Shown piece after piece: positions 1-12,734 of a DNA stretch of 64,000 bases. The DNA is taken from positions 16,717,394 to 16,781,393 of the forward strand of contig OX578280.1 of assembly GCA_951217055.1 (NCBI GenBank), given 5' to 3'. The DNA comes from Gerris lacustris (Eukaryota > Arthropoda > Insecta > Hemiptera > Gerridae). The first letter of the stretch is position 1, and every line of letters begins with the position of its first letter. A program made the translations under genes and the position numbers. The notes under the pieces are model-generated. The model ran no database searches and had not been told where the DNA came from. It saw nothing but the letters and a program-made list of their open reading frames with translations.

Positions 1-800
1 TCGGTCATTTTAAAATAATAATTTATAAATAATATTAAATTATATAATGACAGAAGATTGAGTGAGTTACTCGTAATATAAAATAATTGCAAATAGTTTT
101 TTTTAGATAAACTTACTTAGAGTAAATAATTAGATGAATAAAAATGCTAAATTATAAAATAAAAAAGTAAAGTTTTACAAAGAAAAGCGGGGCCCTAAAG
201 ATATCAGTAAGAAGATAAATAATGTAGGTAAAGCTTGCTTAAAAGATGTGAGAAAAGAAAGAAAACTTGTGCTACAATACCAGGTCTGGGTTTTTGTAAA
301 TGATTATCAGATAGATATACTGAACTTGACTCTATTTAAATCAAAACCAGAACTACATGTGTCAACGCTCAAGTATGACTATATAGTTTGTTTAAAAATC
401 ATTGCCAAGGCAATTCCAATAAAATAAGTTTTTGTTTGTTTTGATTCGTAGATCTTCAATTAAATATAAAAATTTATCTAAATAAAGGCAGACAATTTTA
501 TGAAAACAAAACAATAACGATTTATATTTATAAATAAGGCTATTAGCAAAGTGATAATAATTGTTCCTTCTTTTTTCCCAAGGTAAAAATTATTTCTGAT
601 ATTTTCAGATACGTGATCACCTAACAGCAGTAACTTCACACATTTGAGTAGCCAATGAGCTATTATAACTATTTTATTATCACAGATAATGGTAACATTA
701 TTAACATGATTGTTTCGATTAAAATGTTGAGTATGTACCTATTCAAGAAGAAAACGAAATAATAAAACAATCGTTTCACATTATTGTTTCACAATAGTAG
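1..800. other. AT-rich DNA, no feature seen
   Basis: No open frame of note, RNA gene or recognisable transposon motif was found on either strand. The stretch is A/T-rich with scattered short homopolymers. Confidence 0.5.
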
Positions 801-802
801 CT

Positions 803-1080
803 ACGTTTACATGGTGTATTGAACACGATCTGAGTACAGTATTTTACTATACAAACGCACCGTATTTAATCTAGTTCGCATCAAAGTCAATACACCAAAA
901 GTCTGTACTGAGTAGCATTGAAATTACATGTAAACACCTTACTGTATTGAGCCATATTAGGGCATGCGCAGTTTCATTTTCTATCCTGGGATAACTTGAC
1001 ATATTGATGGTACAATCATAACCTTCTTTCACAGGAATCATAATTATCACGTGTCAAAATCAGCTGTTTTCTAATGGCGT
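803..1080 (-). repeat. Dispersed repeat family B, copy 1
   Basis: Read on the minus strand, this segment shares landmarks with 18929-19170 and 21160-21415: AGCTGATTTT, then GATAATTA, AAGAAGGTTATG, a GCGCATGCC-type block, and an end at TTCAATACACCATG. Three copies in both orientations indicate a mobile non-coding repeat. No coding capacity is visible and its class is unknown. Confidence 0.6.
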
Positions 1081-1181
1081 CAAAACTATATCCAAATATT
1101 TTCAAACATTAACTGAATACGGATTTTTTAAACAGACATCAGATGAAAACAGTAACCGTAGAACTTTTTTCAATACACTTT

Positions 1182-1616
1182 AGGTTTGATCCAACCAAGC
1201 AGTGTATCGTCCGCGGGATCGTCATGGGCATCGGGCATGCGCAATGGATAAAAGCCGTTCCAACCCGACTTGTGACAGTTTCGTACCGTCCTCCAAACTG
1301 TTCCAACTCGCTCAAGGATCGTTTATGTCTGTTTACTGTACGGTCCAAACGATCATCTGACTACCAAGTACTGGTTTGTATGACATGCGCAGTTATGTCA
1401 ATCATCACACATGTCACCAGGAAGGTTCCCTACTGTTAGGTTTCTTTGGATGTTTTTAATATGGTATGAATTATAGTGCTAAACCCGTTCCAACCTGACA
1501 TCATTTTATTACAGTACAATGTTAGCGCATGCGTATAAAACCTGTCCCAAACGATTCCCGAACAATCCGCGGGACGATGCAATGGACGGTACAAATAAGG
1601 GGGTTGGAACAAACCT
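1182..1616. mobile_element. MITE family C, copy 1
   Basis: Terminal inverted repeats read AGGTTTGATCCAACC on the left and GGTTGGAACAAACCT on the right. A second copy in the opposite orientation lies at 25400-25929, with shared internal blocks (CGTACCGTCCTCCAAACTG, AACCTGACAT, GCGCATGCGT). The copy is non-autonomous, and the open frame inside it at 1143-1439 is not conserved in copy 2. No clear target duplication was found, so the superfamily is unassigned. Confidence 0.7.
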
Positions 1617-1619
1617 TAT

Positions 1620-2910
1620 GTAAACAAAGCAAATATGATTTACGTTTACAAATACTAAACTACGTTACTAAATCAAATTAAATGAATCCGAGAGCACTAA
1701 TTAACACCCTGAAAAAGGTATTTTACTTTAATTTAAGTGTTCAAATTTAACACCTTACGTTTTATAATACCTTATATAAAACAAGGTTAACTATTGAAAG
1801 GGTGATTTATTTAATAAGCGTACGTAGTTAGGAACGAACACGGTTCCTCATATCACAAAATTCTACATCCAATTAGAGCATGCGCAGTGCAGTAACCCAG
1901 GGCTTTCAAATATAATTAGGTTGGAAGGGAAAGGACCAACATTGTAGGAAAACGAGGCCTTTTTCTCCGAAACGCCGTTAGTTTTTATTATTATGACCTA
2001 ACTACCCCTACTACTCGCTTCCTTCCATCCAAGGCCCTTAAACTTAAAATATGGGGTAAAGATCTCTCTTGGAATCTAGAGAGAAAAGAAATTTTATAAC
2101 CTACAAACGTTAAAAGAGCTTAAGCCGATCCATTAGCAACAAAATATCTAAATAAAGCTTAACATTAAGACAATAAACACGCAAAGCTTCATTTAACCGT
2201 GTAACTAGACTCTTATTTAAAAATAATTCATTCGATTCTAAAAGATACCGAAATTTCCAAATACTAAATAACTAAGACTCCGATGCAATGTAAAAATCCC
2301 GTCAAGTACTTGCTAGCAAGCTACTAAAAGGCTTGCAAGGTTTCTTCAGCCATAAAATACATATTTCATACATTATTTTCTTTCTTACTAAAAAATCTAT
2401 AAAAATATTCACTATGAAGGAGCAAGGTGCTCATATTTTCCTTTAGTATTTGCGGTAGACACTTTTTTGGTTATTCTAGGTGTAAAATGGCAAAACAATC
2501 AGCAAGCCTAACCTATCAGACTGGGAAGTCATAGAACAATCATCAACCATTGGTGCATTAATTTAATTACCTGTCTCTTCTCAATACGGCAGCTGCGCTA
2601 GTAATTATTTAATAACTCTGGTTATAGGACAAATTAATAAAATAATAAATGCTCCATTTAAAGAGCAATAGTGTGAGGAAAAGAGGTTAGAAAATTGGGG
2701 GGGGGGGACACTTGAATGTATTATTTAGACAAAGGGATATCACCTCTAAAATGTATTAATTATATAGGTACAAGCTTTCAAATATATAAATCTTAAAAAT
2801 AAACTATTTTGACAAAGGGCTCTCTCTTTCTTAAGTTTATAAATCAAGCAAAATTGCGCTGCCAAGCGATTCTCGACTGTATCGCGCACTACAGAGTATC
2901 CATTAAGTGC
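1620..2910. other. AT-rich DNA, no gene seen
   Basis: No coding or structural RNA signal was recognised. The stretch contains an isolated GCATGCGC at about 1879 and a poly-G run near 2697-2708. Confidence 0.45.
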
Positions 2911-2914
2911 ATTA

Positions 2915-3225
2915 TAAAATTAGTCATTTTCATTTTTTAGGTTATTTTTTTATAATTGTTAATGACTTTGGTTCTACTAAATATTTTTCGATGAAACCAA
3001 GCCTACAACATGCGCAACATGCTCACCTCTGAAAAAAATTAATTGATTTCGATTAGCTAGTTTTGCGCCTATAAAGTCGGACTGGTGGCGACAGACACAC
3101 ATACACAAAACAAGTTACGGCCGGATTCGGTTTTCGAAATTTATGAAATGAAAAAGTTTTCAAACATTTTATAATTCTGACCAATATACAGACAAAACAT
3201 TCGTTCATAAATGAAATTATTCTAT
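2915..3225 (+). repeat. Dispersed repeat family G, copy 1
   Basis: Shared in inverted orientation with 34470-34745. Common blocks include GTTCTACT..TTTTCGATGAAACCAAG, CATGCGCAACATG, the (GACAGACACACATA) tract and CCGGATTCGG. No terminal repeats or coding capacity were resolved. Confidence 0.6.
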
Positions 3226-3229
3226 TAAC

Positions 3230-4120
3230 GTCATCATTGTTTTAATAATGCAAAGAATGTAAGGAGATGAAACACCATGATATAAAGGATGACTTCCAAA
3301 GGGCTCTTGACCCCACAAAAACAAGATCCTGCTTTATTAATAACTAGCAGGGGTTATAAGTAGTCATTAAGTTCTCCAACTTAAAAGGATGAATAATTAA
3401 TGGAGCTATTTTTTTCCACCATAAAGCTATATCAGCCATTAGTAATCGGATATAAAGTCGGATGTTAGAGTGGGGAAAATATAGAAAGTGTCGTTTGCAT
3501 AAATCATTTAATTGTTTAAAACCGACAAATATTTGCAGTTAGCTTTACAAATTAGTATTTACTCACGATGTAACGAGGAGACAGCGAGAGGGTGGAACAA
3601 AACAAAGCATTGTTAATTATTGTTAGTCAACAGAAGGGGGAGCAAAGATAATGGCTAAGACAACTGTAAACATCTTATAACAAGCTGCAGGGTCGATATC
3701 AAGATAAATAATGCTAGCAGTACGCTAATATAAACAAATTCATCTGCATTAAACAATAATTCTAATATAGTAATCTTGATAATTTGGGTGGAGACCGAGG
3801 CTGATATTGGGGTAAGATGTAAACTTCTAGGCATAAAAACGTTAAACATTCTGATCTGATCATTACTTATTAGTACTACTACTACTTATGGGCCTTCATA
3901 AACACTTGCGGCTTGATGGTTTGTTGATTATTTTATATATAGGGTTTATACTAAATATATGCAGAACTAATTAGGGGGTTATTCCTTATACCTTAACCAG
4001 AATATTTTAAGAATAATTATACCTTAGACTTAAACGACTTTTCGAAAATCATTTTATTTCGAAGATACAGGGAAGGATTTTATTTTAAAAAAGTATTACT
4101 TTCAAGATTCTTAATTGAAA
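3230..4120. other. AT-rich DNA, no feature seen
   Basis: Nothing recognisable was found except short triplet repeats (TACTACTAC near 3875). The 64-codon minus-strand frame at 3655-3849 has no recognisable motif and is treated as chance. Confidence 0.4.
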
Positions 4121-4124
4121 ATGC

Positions 4125-4690
4125 AGCTGCAAATGATTACCCCCAGCTATGATGCACGATCCAATATTCTCCTCATTGACTGCCGAACTCTCTCAAAAAT
4201 GCCAGTGGTGTTTCTTATTCAGATACATCCTTCTATTATCAAATTTTTCAAATCCTCTGCATTTTCTAATGTAGTAGGTAGTTTACAATAATTACTTTAA
4301 AAGGCTCCATAGGAACAATACAAGGGATTTAAGTCTGGCAATCGGGCAGGCGATTAGTGATGTCCACCTCAGCTAATCCAGCTATTTTTATATCTTGCAT
4401 TAAAAAAATCACGACTAAATCAACTAAAATGTGCAGCATTACAATCCTCGTTGCTATTGGTACATTCTCTAGAAATCCAGGTAGTAATACTTCTAAAAAG
4501 TGTTAATATACCTCACCGGTAAGTCTTCCTGGTAGAAATACCGGCCCAATAAGACAGTCACCCACAATTCTAACCCAAAAATGTAATGAAAGTTGATGTT
4601 GGAAACGATTTTCAAGTGGTTATTATTAAATTTCCTAATTACAATTCTTGAGGAATTTGCTTCATTGGTAAAAAGAATCAGCGTCAGAAG
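4125..4690 (-). pseudogene. Decayed Tc1/mariner-like (IS630 superfamily) transposase remnant
   Basis: Translating the minus strand gives, across several frames, an ordered series of motifs typical of insect Tc1/mariner-type transposases. In order these are ILFTNEA (first catalytic block, usually ILFTDEA; about 4670), IVGDCLIGPVFLPGRLTGEV (about 4560-4505), a block ending AAHFS that corresponds to QHDGAPAHFS (about 4430), LPDLNPL for SPDLNPLD (about 4335), and GIFERVRQSMRRI near the C terminus (about 4200-4160). The N-terminal DNA-binding region is absent. At least one frameshift, around 4580, and several stop codons separate the blocks, so no product can be made. Terminal repeats were not found. 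The order of motifs makes the identity firm; the exact clade is inferred. Confidence 0.85.
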
Positions 4691-4740
4691 TTGCGGGATT
4701 AATGTACCTTACCTCTTGATGTACCTTATCTCTTTCTTGA

Positions 4741-4748
4741 TGTACATA
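4741..4748. repeat. Target-site duplication of hAT MITE (left)
   Basis: TGTACATA, identical to 5244-5251 and immediately adjacent to the element end. Confidence 0.85.
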
Positions 4749-5243
4749 CAGTGGCGATCCTAGGGGGGGGCTAAGGGGGCTTGAGCCCCCCCAGGATTCA
4801 AATTATCAATTTCACCTCAGAAATGCATAAAAGCGCTAATTTGAGGGGTTATATTTCAAAAAATTTCCTGGGGTGTACCCCCGGACCCCCCCCCCCCTCA
4901 TTAATTAACTGCAGACGACGCCCATGACTTACAGTAAGCTATTGTACTGCAGTAATCATCAGCATTACATTTCTAACGAATCCGTTCTAAACACAGTTGT
5001 TGTTACTTGGCCGCGGAGATGATTTTTGTTTATTAGTTGTACACGAATACCCCCCCCCCCCCTCCCCCCCCCAGACTTTGCCGCTGGATACGCCACTGCA
5101 TAGGATTGCCACCGGAAAGGACTGTAACAACATACATATAATATATAAATGTGTTGCTTCCTGGTACATTAAAATGTATACTAAACCCACAAGACATGGG
5201 GGGCTTTAGCCCCCCCAGAACTATTGACCTAGGATCGCTACTG
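4749..5243. mobile_element. Non-autonomous hAT element (MITE), 495 bp
   Basis: The ends are inverted: CAGTGGCGATCCTAGG on the left against CAGTAGCGATCCTAGG (reverse complement) on the right, followed on both sides by G-rich/C-rich tracts (GGGGGGGCTWA...GCCCCCC). A perfect 8-bp duplication, TGTACATA, flanks it. CAGTGGCG ends plus an 8-bp duplication are diagnostic of hAT transposons. No transposase frame is present. A second hAT-like end (GGATACGCCACTG near 5086-5098) lies inside, suggesting a composite origin. Confidence 0.9.
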
Positions 5244-5251
5244 TGTACATA
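5244..5251. repeat. Target-site duplication of hAT MITE (right)
   Basis: TGTACATA, identical to 4741-4748. Confidence 0.85.
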
Positions 5252-5639
5252 CCTTATGTCGTGATGTACCTTATATCATAATGCATCTGATCTCCCAGGT
5301 ATTTAACCATTACCAGGTCATTCGATAATAACCTTAGTTTCAGGCGAGTTTATGAGTAATCTAACAACTCAGCTATACTGATCTCCAAGATTTATACTTC
5401 GTCATGCCTTAGAAACAATAAATCAAAATTAAATAAAGAAAATATAATGTTTACGCACGCATTCCTATCCAAAAGAAGATATGGGATCCTTAAAGGTACA
5501 TCCCCTCCCCCGAAGGGTCCGATGAGAACCTCACATGCGAGTCCAAAGTAAAGTAAAGCCCGGTATAATAAACCTTCTTATAGTACTCTACCCACTAAAC
5601 AAGCTGACAGACCCACAGAAAGTGAGTACATTGTTTAGG

Positions 5640-5822
5640 GAAAGTAACCTTAGTTCAACAGAATGACGAAGCCAAATATTTTCCATCTCATGCATGTTAA
5701 TGCAGCGCAGCAGGTAACTAGGTGAGAAGGGGTTTCATCCTATTCCTCACACAACCTGCACACGGAACACTGGGCTTTCAGCTAGGTCAAGCAGATGTAG
5801 GTGTCGATTTAATACGGTACCT
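5640..5822 (-). pseudogene. LINE ORF2 C-terminal (RNase H/zinc-knuckle) remnant
   Basis: On the minus strand the frame reads LNRHLHLLDLAESP (about 5815-5775), then after a one-base shift CRLCEE-stop-DETPSHLVT (about 5757-5715), then MRWKIFG. This is the conserved C-terminal block of jockey/R1-type non-LTR retrotransposons, where LNRHLHLLGLAESP..CRLCxEExETPEHL follows the RNase H domain. One frameshift and one in-frame TAG are visible, so the copy is dead. The similar remnant at 8453-8945 belongs to the same broad group but is too divergent to be the same copy type. Confidence 0.75.
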
Positions 5823-6063
5823 TAAGCAAAAACAAATTGTGGTAGAGCGAATATTCTGAGTTTTCATTAACGCCGGTCTACTGAGTCATAAAAAAAATTT
5901 GTCCAATAAACAAAAGTGCGGAGCAAAATAATATACAGGAAAATGAGCAGCGACCGAAAATCTAAATATACGAGTAATTCCCAGTTAAATATTTTGGATT
6001 GATCAGTTTTGATCCACTGGTCTATATTAAATATTAACTAAAAAAGTTTCTCTTTAAAAATTG

Positions 6064-6920
6064 TCTGCCCATTAGTGTGGCACATAGCTTCCTCGCGACC
6101 TATTTCGTATACTTTAATGATTTTACGCTTTTGAAACCTATTATCGTCAAATTTATTTAATTTTCATACTGGTTTTTAAATATGTGAAAATTGTTTTGAT
6201 TTTTTACATGAATTAAAGTATTTATTAAAGCACGCAGACGGTTTAAATTAATCTGGGGCTACTTACGGGCTACTTTTGAAAAACCATTAAATGAACCCGA
6301 GATCATTAAAATCAGACGAGACGTTTTTAAGACATATTGGTTCGCAAAAATTGCGCGGCAGACCGACTGACAGACACGGAACCAATAATGTTCCCTGATG
6401 TTTAAAACAATTTTCAGAACGATCACATAGCTTCCATATATTTTTATTTTGCTTCCGTGTTTACCGAAGATAAAGTCTTTCTGTCGCTCAATTTTTGCGT
6501 ACCAACAAATCTTAAACAATACTCGTCCGATCTTATTCAAATTTTGATAATAGGTTATAATTAGCCCATTGTTGGTCCTATATATATAAGTTTCAACCTA
6601 ATGCACCCATTTGTATCTCTTTCACATGCGCACAAATATACATTTATTTACACCTATATCTTTAAAATTACTAATATGAATTTTATGAAATTTGGATGGT
6701 TTGTCAAAAGTTGCCCGCAGATAGCCCTTGAATAATTTCAACCGTCTGCAATCTTTAAATTTTGCTATATTGATACTTACATTCATGTAAAAAATCAAAA
6801 CAATTTTGAAATTTAAAAAGGGGGGAAAATAAAATAAATTTGACAATAATAGTTTGTAAAAGCATGATATCATTATAAAAAATAGGACGCGAGGAAGCTA
6901 TGTGCCACACTAATTGGCAA
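6064..6920. mobile_element. Foldback element, family H, full-length copy
   Basis: The outer ends are long inverted repeats. TAGTGTGGCACATAGCTTCC at about 6073 is mirrored by GGAAGCTATGTGCCACACTA at about 6893-6912, and similarity continues inward (6130-6290 against 6690-6860). The centre carries the block GGTTCCGTGTCTGTCAGTCG (minus strand) shared with the copies at about 8970-9530 and 43745-44715. There is no coding capacity: the short minus-strand frames at 6259-6540 and 6622-6873 are not conserved between copies. Confidence 0.75.
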
Positions 6921-7166
6921 ACTATTTATAGTTATGTATAATAAATCAATTTATTGACAAAGAAAATTTAAATACCTCTCTATAAATTTAAAACAAAACT
7001 GCCTTTAAAATTTTTAATAGCTATTATCTAAATATACTTAAGATATTAGAAGAAACAAACAATATCCCTAATACCAAAATATCTCAAACAATATTTTCAT
7101 AAACTGATTTTATAATTGAAATAGATAATAGCTTTTAGAGGTATCAGTATATGTAGGGTTTGTAGA

Positions 7167-7168
<2 letters not shown>

Positions 7169-7250
<82 letters not shown>

Positions 7251-7251
7251 T
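7169..7251. repeat. (AT)n microsatellite
   Basis: Near-perfect AT dinucleotide array of about 80 bp with a single TG interruption. Confidence 0.95.
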
Positions 7252-8235
7252 AAGGGGAAGGAGGTAACAGGGAGGTTTCGTGTTTTCCAGACTCTCTACG
7301 TAGGTTAGTTTCTATCCAATGGCTTCAGAGTGATTGAGTCTCCAATTTCTGGCTGCCTCAAGGGAATTGGCAAGGAAACTAGAGGAGAAAATCTCCCTTG
7401 GGCCCTTCAAACCCGAAACATCTCGTCAGTGACACCCATATCACACGAGGGTGACAAGCTAATCACTTCCTATCCGGCTTTATACCTTTTATAGCAGACC
7501 AATCCTTTAAAAAACTTTTTTTCAACACAAAGCGCAATTGGACGCGGTACAAAAAAGGTAAAATAACTTTCCACTTTAAATTTGGCTTTCTAAATCCTAA
7601 ATATCCTATACAAATTCTTTAATCGGAAAAAGCTATAAAAAAAGAGTTCAGTGTAAATACCAAATCTACTTTAAGTGAAGCATACAATTGAGAGGCAACC
7701 AAAAGCCAGACAGCAATGGTGAATGAAAAAAAAAAAAAAAAAAAAAATCATTGCTAACTTCCTTTTTTACATTTTCATACGTACTGCCTATTATAGAGAG
7801 AAGCTATTGTGGTGAATTTACTTGTATTGAATATAAACATTTTTTTATTAAGTACCAAAAAAGTGGTTTCAAAATGTCTACGATCTCTGGTCTATGCAGA
7901 CATATGGAGACTAAAAAACCGACCCGATTGTGATATAATTTGGTTTAAATACTCCGAAAGATTCATTGGCGAAATTGAATCACCGAAAAATCACTTCTCT
8001 GAAAAACCATGAAAATCTCGGGGAATGAAACAAACAAAGTGTCACATCAAGCTAGAATTTTGTGTACAAGTAAATCTTTTAGTGCCTTTTAAGAATATGT
8101 GATCGGCTAAGTTCGTCTGCGGGACATATAACTTGGCAATAGGCATTTGAAAAAAACAAACTGGAGGACAGCGGCCATGTCCCGCCCTTTTTTGTGGATA
8201 AAATGATTTTCATGATCCTTAGTACGTGGAATATT

Positions 8236-8362
8236 TATTAGACAAAAATCAAGTTGATGGTAGTTTGTCACTTACTAGATGACCTCTTTGATTTGGAGTA
8301 ATATTTGATTGACTGACTAATCTATTAAGTGACAAACTACCATCAACTTGATTATTGGTCTA
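8236..8362. mobile_element. Short foldback MITE / hairpin
   Basis: A perfect 27-bp inverted repeat: 8248-8274 pairs with 8326-8352 around a 51-nt spacer. Imperfect pairing extends outward (AGACAAAA against TTGGTCTA). The length and symmetry fit a small foldback MITE; only this copy was found. Confidence 0.6.
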
Positions 8363-8452
8363 CTAACTAGTAGTAGTAGTAAGGGGGCGGGGAGGCCAGG
8401 CATAGCAAATAGACCGCATTCAGGTCCTTTTTGCCAACCCCTGAACTCACAC

Positions 8453-8945
8453 CTATCGAACTACCACAGTATTACTCTCAAATTTCTTGGTTTGGGTTAC
8501 AAAGGAGAGAACTTGCCACTTTAGTGTGACAAGCTCCTCTTCCTTGATTTCCCCTGCTCCTAATAAATGAAAACGTAGTCTGCCGCATCCTTCACATACT
8601 CCCACAAAGTGGTAGGCTGTCTCCTCTTCAAGCCCACACAATGGACTTGTGGGGTCGTCTTCAATCTTTAATAGTGCCAGATGTCTTCTGAGCTGGCAGT
8701 GCCCTGTAAAGACTCCAACCATATTTCTAAGGTTGGGTCTACTTATTAGTCCTATAAGCCATCTGGTTTTCCTTTTATCTAGGTCTGGCAGTAGTATTTT
8801 TGTCTGTCAACAGCCTTCCGTTCCTATCCATGCCCTCCTTGCTTCTTCCCAGATCCACGCCTTGATGGCTGACCTCGCTTGTCTTGATCAATCAATGGCG
8901 GGTTCCAATCCGTAGAATGGCATGGAAGCTCCTGGAATATCTTCA
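8453..8945 (-). pseudogene. LINE ORF2 C-terminal region, nearly open
   Basis: A single minus-strand frame runs from about 8945 to 8453 with only two in-frame stops. It reads GLEPAID.., SAIKAWIWEEARRAWIGT (about 8884-8830), RPNLRNMVGVFTGHCQLRRH (about 8745-8690), a CxxC..H..C knuckle (SPLCGLEEETAYHFVGVCE, about 8640-8590), then RLRFHLLGAG. This is the segment after RNase H in jockey/R1-type LINEs (tether region plus zinc knuckle). RT and endonuclease are missing, so it is a 5'-truncated copy. It abuts a family H repeat at about 8970. The conserved knuckle residues suggest a younger copy than the one at 5640. Confidence 0.8.
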
Positions 8946-8969
8946 CCACTTCATCAGCTATCCTTCGGT

Positions 8970-9530
8970 AATAACGGAAGCAAAATATAACTTTATTTTG
9001 CTTCCTGGAGGTAACGCTGAGCTTACCTGTGCTTCCTGAAGGTAACGGTGAGCTTACTGAAGGTAACGGAAGCTACGTGATCGTTCTGAAGAACGGACAT
9101 TTTTTTAGGACTCCGATTTCAAAAATTCTAAGACAGAAATCCGTTTCAGACATCAGGGAGCACTTTTGGTTCCGTGTCTGCCTGTCTGTCGGTCTCTCGG
9201 TCGCTCTATTTTTGCGAACAAACATATCTTTAAAAAAAAAAATTGGATGGTAATAAGCCCATTGTTGGTCCCATATAAGTTTCATACAAGTACGTATCTG
9301 ATTTGTATGAAACTTTTATAGTTTATCGAAAGTAACCCGCAGATAGCATCAGATTAATTTGAACTGTCTGCACTCTTTAACTTTTGCTAAATTGATACTT
9401 TAATTCTTGTAAAAAATCAAAACAATTTTGACAGATTAAAATAACGGGGGAATCAAACAAATTAGGCAATTATGGCTTGTGAAAGCATAAAATCAATAAA
9501 GCACGTGATAGCAATGATATAATTGGCAGT
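8970..9530 (+). repeat. Family H repeat, copy 2
   Basis: Shares with 43745-44715 the blocks GGTAACGGAAGCTAYGTGA, GACAGAAATCCGTTTCAGAC, GGTTCCGTGTCTGYCTGTC and TAGTTTATCGAAAGTAACCC, and an end near AATTGGCAGTC. The left end holds three imperfect GAAGGTAACG/GAGCTTAC units. It is non-coding. Confidence 0.7.
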
Positions 9531-9534
9531 CTAC

Positions 9535-11200
9535 TTTGTAACATAATAATGGTATTAATTGTTTTTATAAAAAAAGAAAAATCACTACAATAATATTAAT
9601 AAAATAATGTATGTCTCCTAAAGGGAAAAATGACGTTTTAGAGGGAGAAGGGGATGTCACAATAAAAATATGTCAAAGTAAAAAAAAATGTAAGAATGTA
9701 GAAATAAAAATATGCAATATGAGAAAATATTTTAGAAGAGTAAGTTAATTTTGGTGCTTCACTGGTATAATTAAGTAAGCTTAAGTTTATAAGAAAACAT
9801 TTTTAAAAAAATTGTAGCAGCAAGACTGACCCAGGGATGTAAAATAATTTATTTTATAAAAATGAATTTCTAGATCAGAGTAAATTTTAGTTTTTATAAA
9901 GAGCATACGATTGAGTTATTTAGGGTATGTTAGAAGGAGCAAAGAACAGAACTGTTAGTAAAATAATGTCTCCACTTCATTAAAAAGAATATTGACTAAT
10001 GGATACCATTTTGGGCAGGCAGACAGACCCCCCCCCCTCTGAAGGCAGATTGCGAAAGGTAGCAGTCTTACGGAATAAATGAAATTTAGTTTTGGTCTGC
10101 AAGGAGACCTGACATCATTCTATATAAAATATTCACTTCAGCGCAACTATCGGCGAAATATAGAACTAAAAAATGAAAACCGAGGTACCTTCAGTTAGCT
10201 TCTATATTTTTAAAAATACAACTAGAGTGCAAATTTGTTTATCTCGTTTTTCGCGACACGGTTTTTCGTCTGACCATCATCCACATACATATCCAGTTAA
10301 AACTTTTAGGAAAAATTTTATTTAACTTTATTTCAGTTAACTTGGACAAGGGAAAGAGGAAAGCGTAAGATAAGACAAGGATAAGGTTAATAAGAAAGCA
10401 GAAAAGAAGATCTTTGGTAATTAGAACCCAAAAGGACAGACGCATGTTAAAAAAAACTATCTAGATCAGAAGAGGAAGGGAATGTAGAAGAACTATAGTA
10501 AACTTGTATTTTCCAGAATAAAATTTGTTTCGTTAGAGAACTACTTATTTTATTAACTTCTAAAAAGCAATGCCAAATCTCCCCATTTTAATACATATTA
10601 CGAATGTGCTCTAATATGAAACAAATTCTATAGTTATTATATGCCGTTTTGTTGGCACAAAATTTCTAAAGGCAACAGATATTGCAAGTTAATATTTCCA
10701 CTGAAGCTTCCAACAATTGGGGCAAAAGTTCGATTATTGCATACATCAAGGAGCAAAATTAAATGTGTTGCAATCACACCAGTAGTACTACTTTACAGCA
10801 GATTTATACAGCAACAAATTTTATATTTTTAATAACGAGAACGTGAATTAATTGGTGCACACTTAAATTATTTTTTACTTGTTAGCGCACATAATAGCAA
10901 AAATAAATGGTGTGGCGATATAAAAAAAATAAATTGTGTGGAAATATATCAAGTTAATCACCAGAAACGTTTTCCTCTATTAGAGAAATAAATTTCTATA
11001 AAAAAGAAGAAAAAAATATGAAGAGAAAAGAAAAACACTAAAAGAAAAATTCGACGAGTCGGAAAATCATTTTGATATTTTAAACTAAATTATAAAACCC
11101 CAGACTGAAAAAGAAGTGGTAAGGTTTTTTTTTATTTTTCAAAAAAGTTTTGTGTAAAGGTTTAATTTGCCGTGAATTAATTCCTCTGACAAGAGAGACC
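9535..11200. other. AT-rich DNA, no feature seen
   Basis: No gene, RNA or transposon signature was recognised. A poly-C run at about 10028-10037 is the only obvious compositional landmark. Confidence 0.4.
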
Positions 11201-11207
11201 GCCTAGC

Positions 11208-11315
<108 letters not shown>

Positions 11316-11319
11316 TTTT

Positions 11320-12730
11320 TTTGAAAGAGTGCAGTGAAAATTTGAAATAATTGTTTCCACTTCTCTAACTCGGTGAGTGTCTCTTAGATTTTATTTCGAG
11401 CGTTTAACCATCTACGTATATATAACAAAATTAACGACTAACGTTATAATCTATATATATATATATATACATTTTTTTTAACCCTTCATTAAATTTGCAT
11501 AGGAAAAATAATCAACAAACTATTATCCTCTTTAAATTGTCCATTTAGAAGGGTATAAAAATTAAAATTAAAAATAATTAACGTTTTGAATTAATTTCTT
11601 TAGATAAACAGGAACATGATATTTAAAGAATAATAATGGAATGATATATTATTTATTAAATCTAGCATTATTTCAAATTTTATCTAGATCTTTTTCAGAA
11701 CAATATAATGTATTTTTTTTTTAAGTAAACGTACGATGTATGTTCCTCATACATTAGACCGATGTAGCAGCAGGTAAATTAATGTAATGTATATATGTGT
11801 ATATAAGCGACATGGGTCGCGAAAATTTGAAATTAGAGACAAAAATAAAAACAATACTTTAAAAAAAAACATAAAATATAAATAAGTTCAATGTATTTGA
11901 AATATATAAATTTAATTTAACAAAGTAAAAATAATAAAATTATATAGATAAATTCATAAGAATGAAGGAATTTTATTGGGAAAGATAATAAACGAATTCT
12001 TGAAAGGTTCATAAGAATAAAGCAACAAAATAAGAGATATTGCAACGAGGAGTAATACAACTTGCTATATGCTTGAATCCCTTTTCTTCAAACTTCCCAC
12101 AAAGGGTCATTAGCCCGAGAACGTGAGTTCAAGAAGGCGCTTTATAATATAATGCATAACTGATAAAATAAATAAACAATTAAGATGATGATGTACTTGT
12201 GTACCTCCTCCCTAACCCAGTAATGATTTTAGTAGAATTCATGCTGTTGGGGCTATGTATATTACCTGCAATTTTTTGGGTGTGCAATATGCAATACACA
12301 ATATTCACGGTAGAGTTGCGAAAAATGTAAATGAGAAATTTATAGCGTCACAGCATCAAAAAGATTGGGAAACGCTAGTGTAGAGTATATTTATGTATGA
12401 TTTGGTAGATCTATCTATCCACTAAGTATATTTTTTTCAACTATAATATACTTATTTCAAGAAAGGAGGATACGGAAGGGACAATAACAATGAAAACAAT
12501 GAGACAAAAACCTCGATAAAACGTGAACAAATAAAATCCCAACTTGGCATATGTTTGTTAATTTCCGAAAGTCTTATGACCATCTACGCATATACATAAC
12601 AAAGAGAGTAATTGACATAAAAAGTATAATCTATTTTTCTCAGCTTTAATAACAATAAAATTCATATTTTTTGTACTTCGGGGGCTGTGTCCCCCTCCCC
12701 CCTCCTTCAAAACTTATAAGGACATGAAAA
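11320..12730. other. AT-rich DNA, no feature seen
   Basis: Only short (AT)n at 11451-11470 and general A/T richness are visible. Confidence 0.4.
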
Positions 12731-12734
12731 AGCA

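Noticed and set aside
1143..1439. 98-codon frame
   Set aside because: Lies largely within MITE C and is not open in the inverted copy at 25400-25929.
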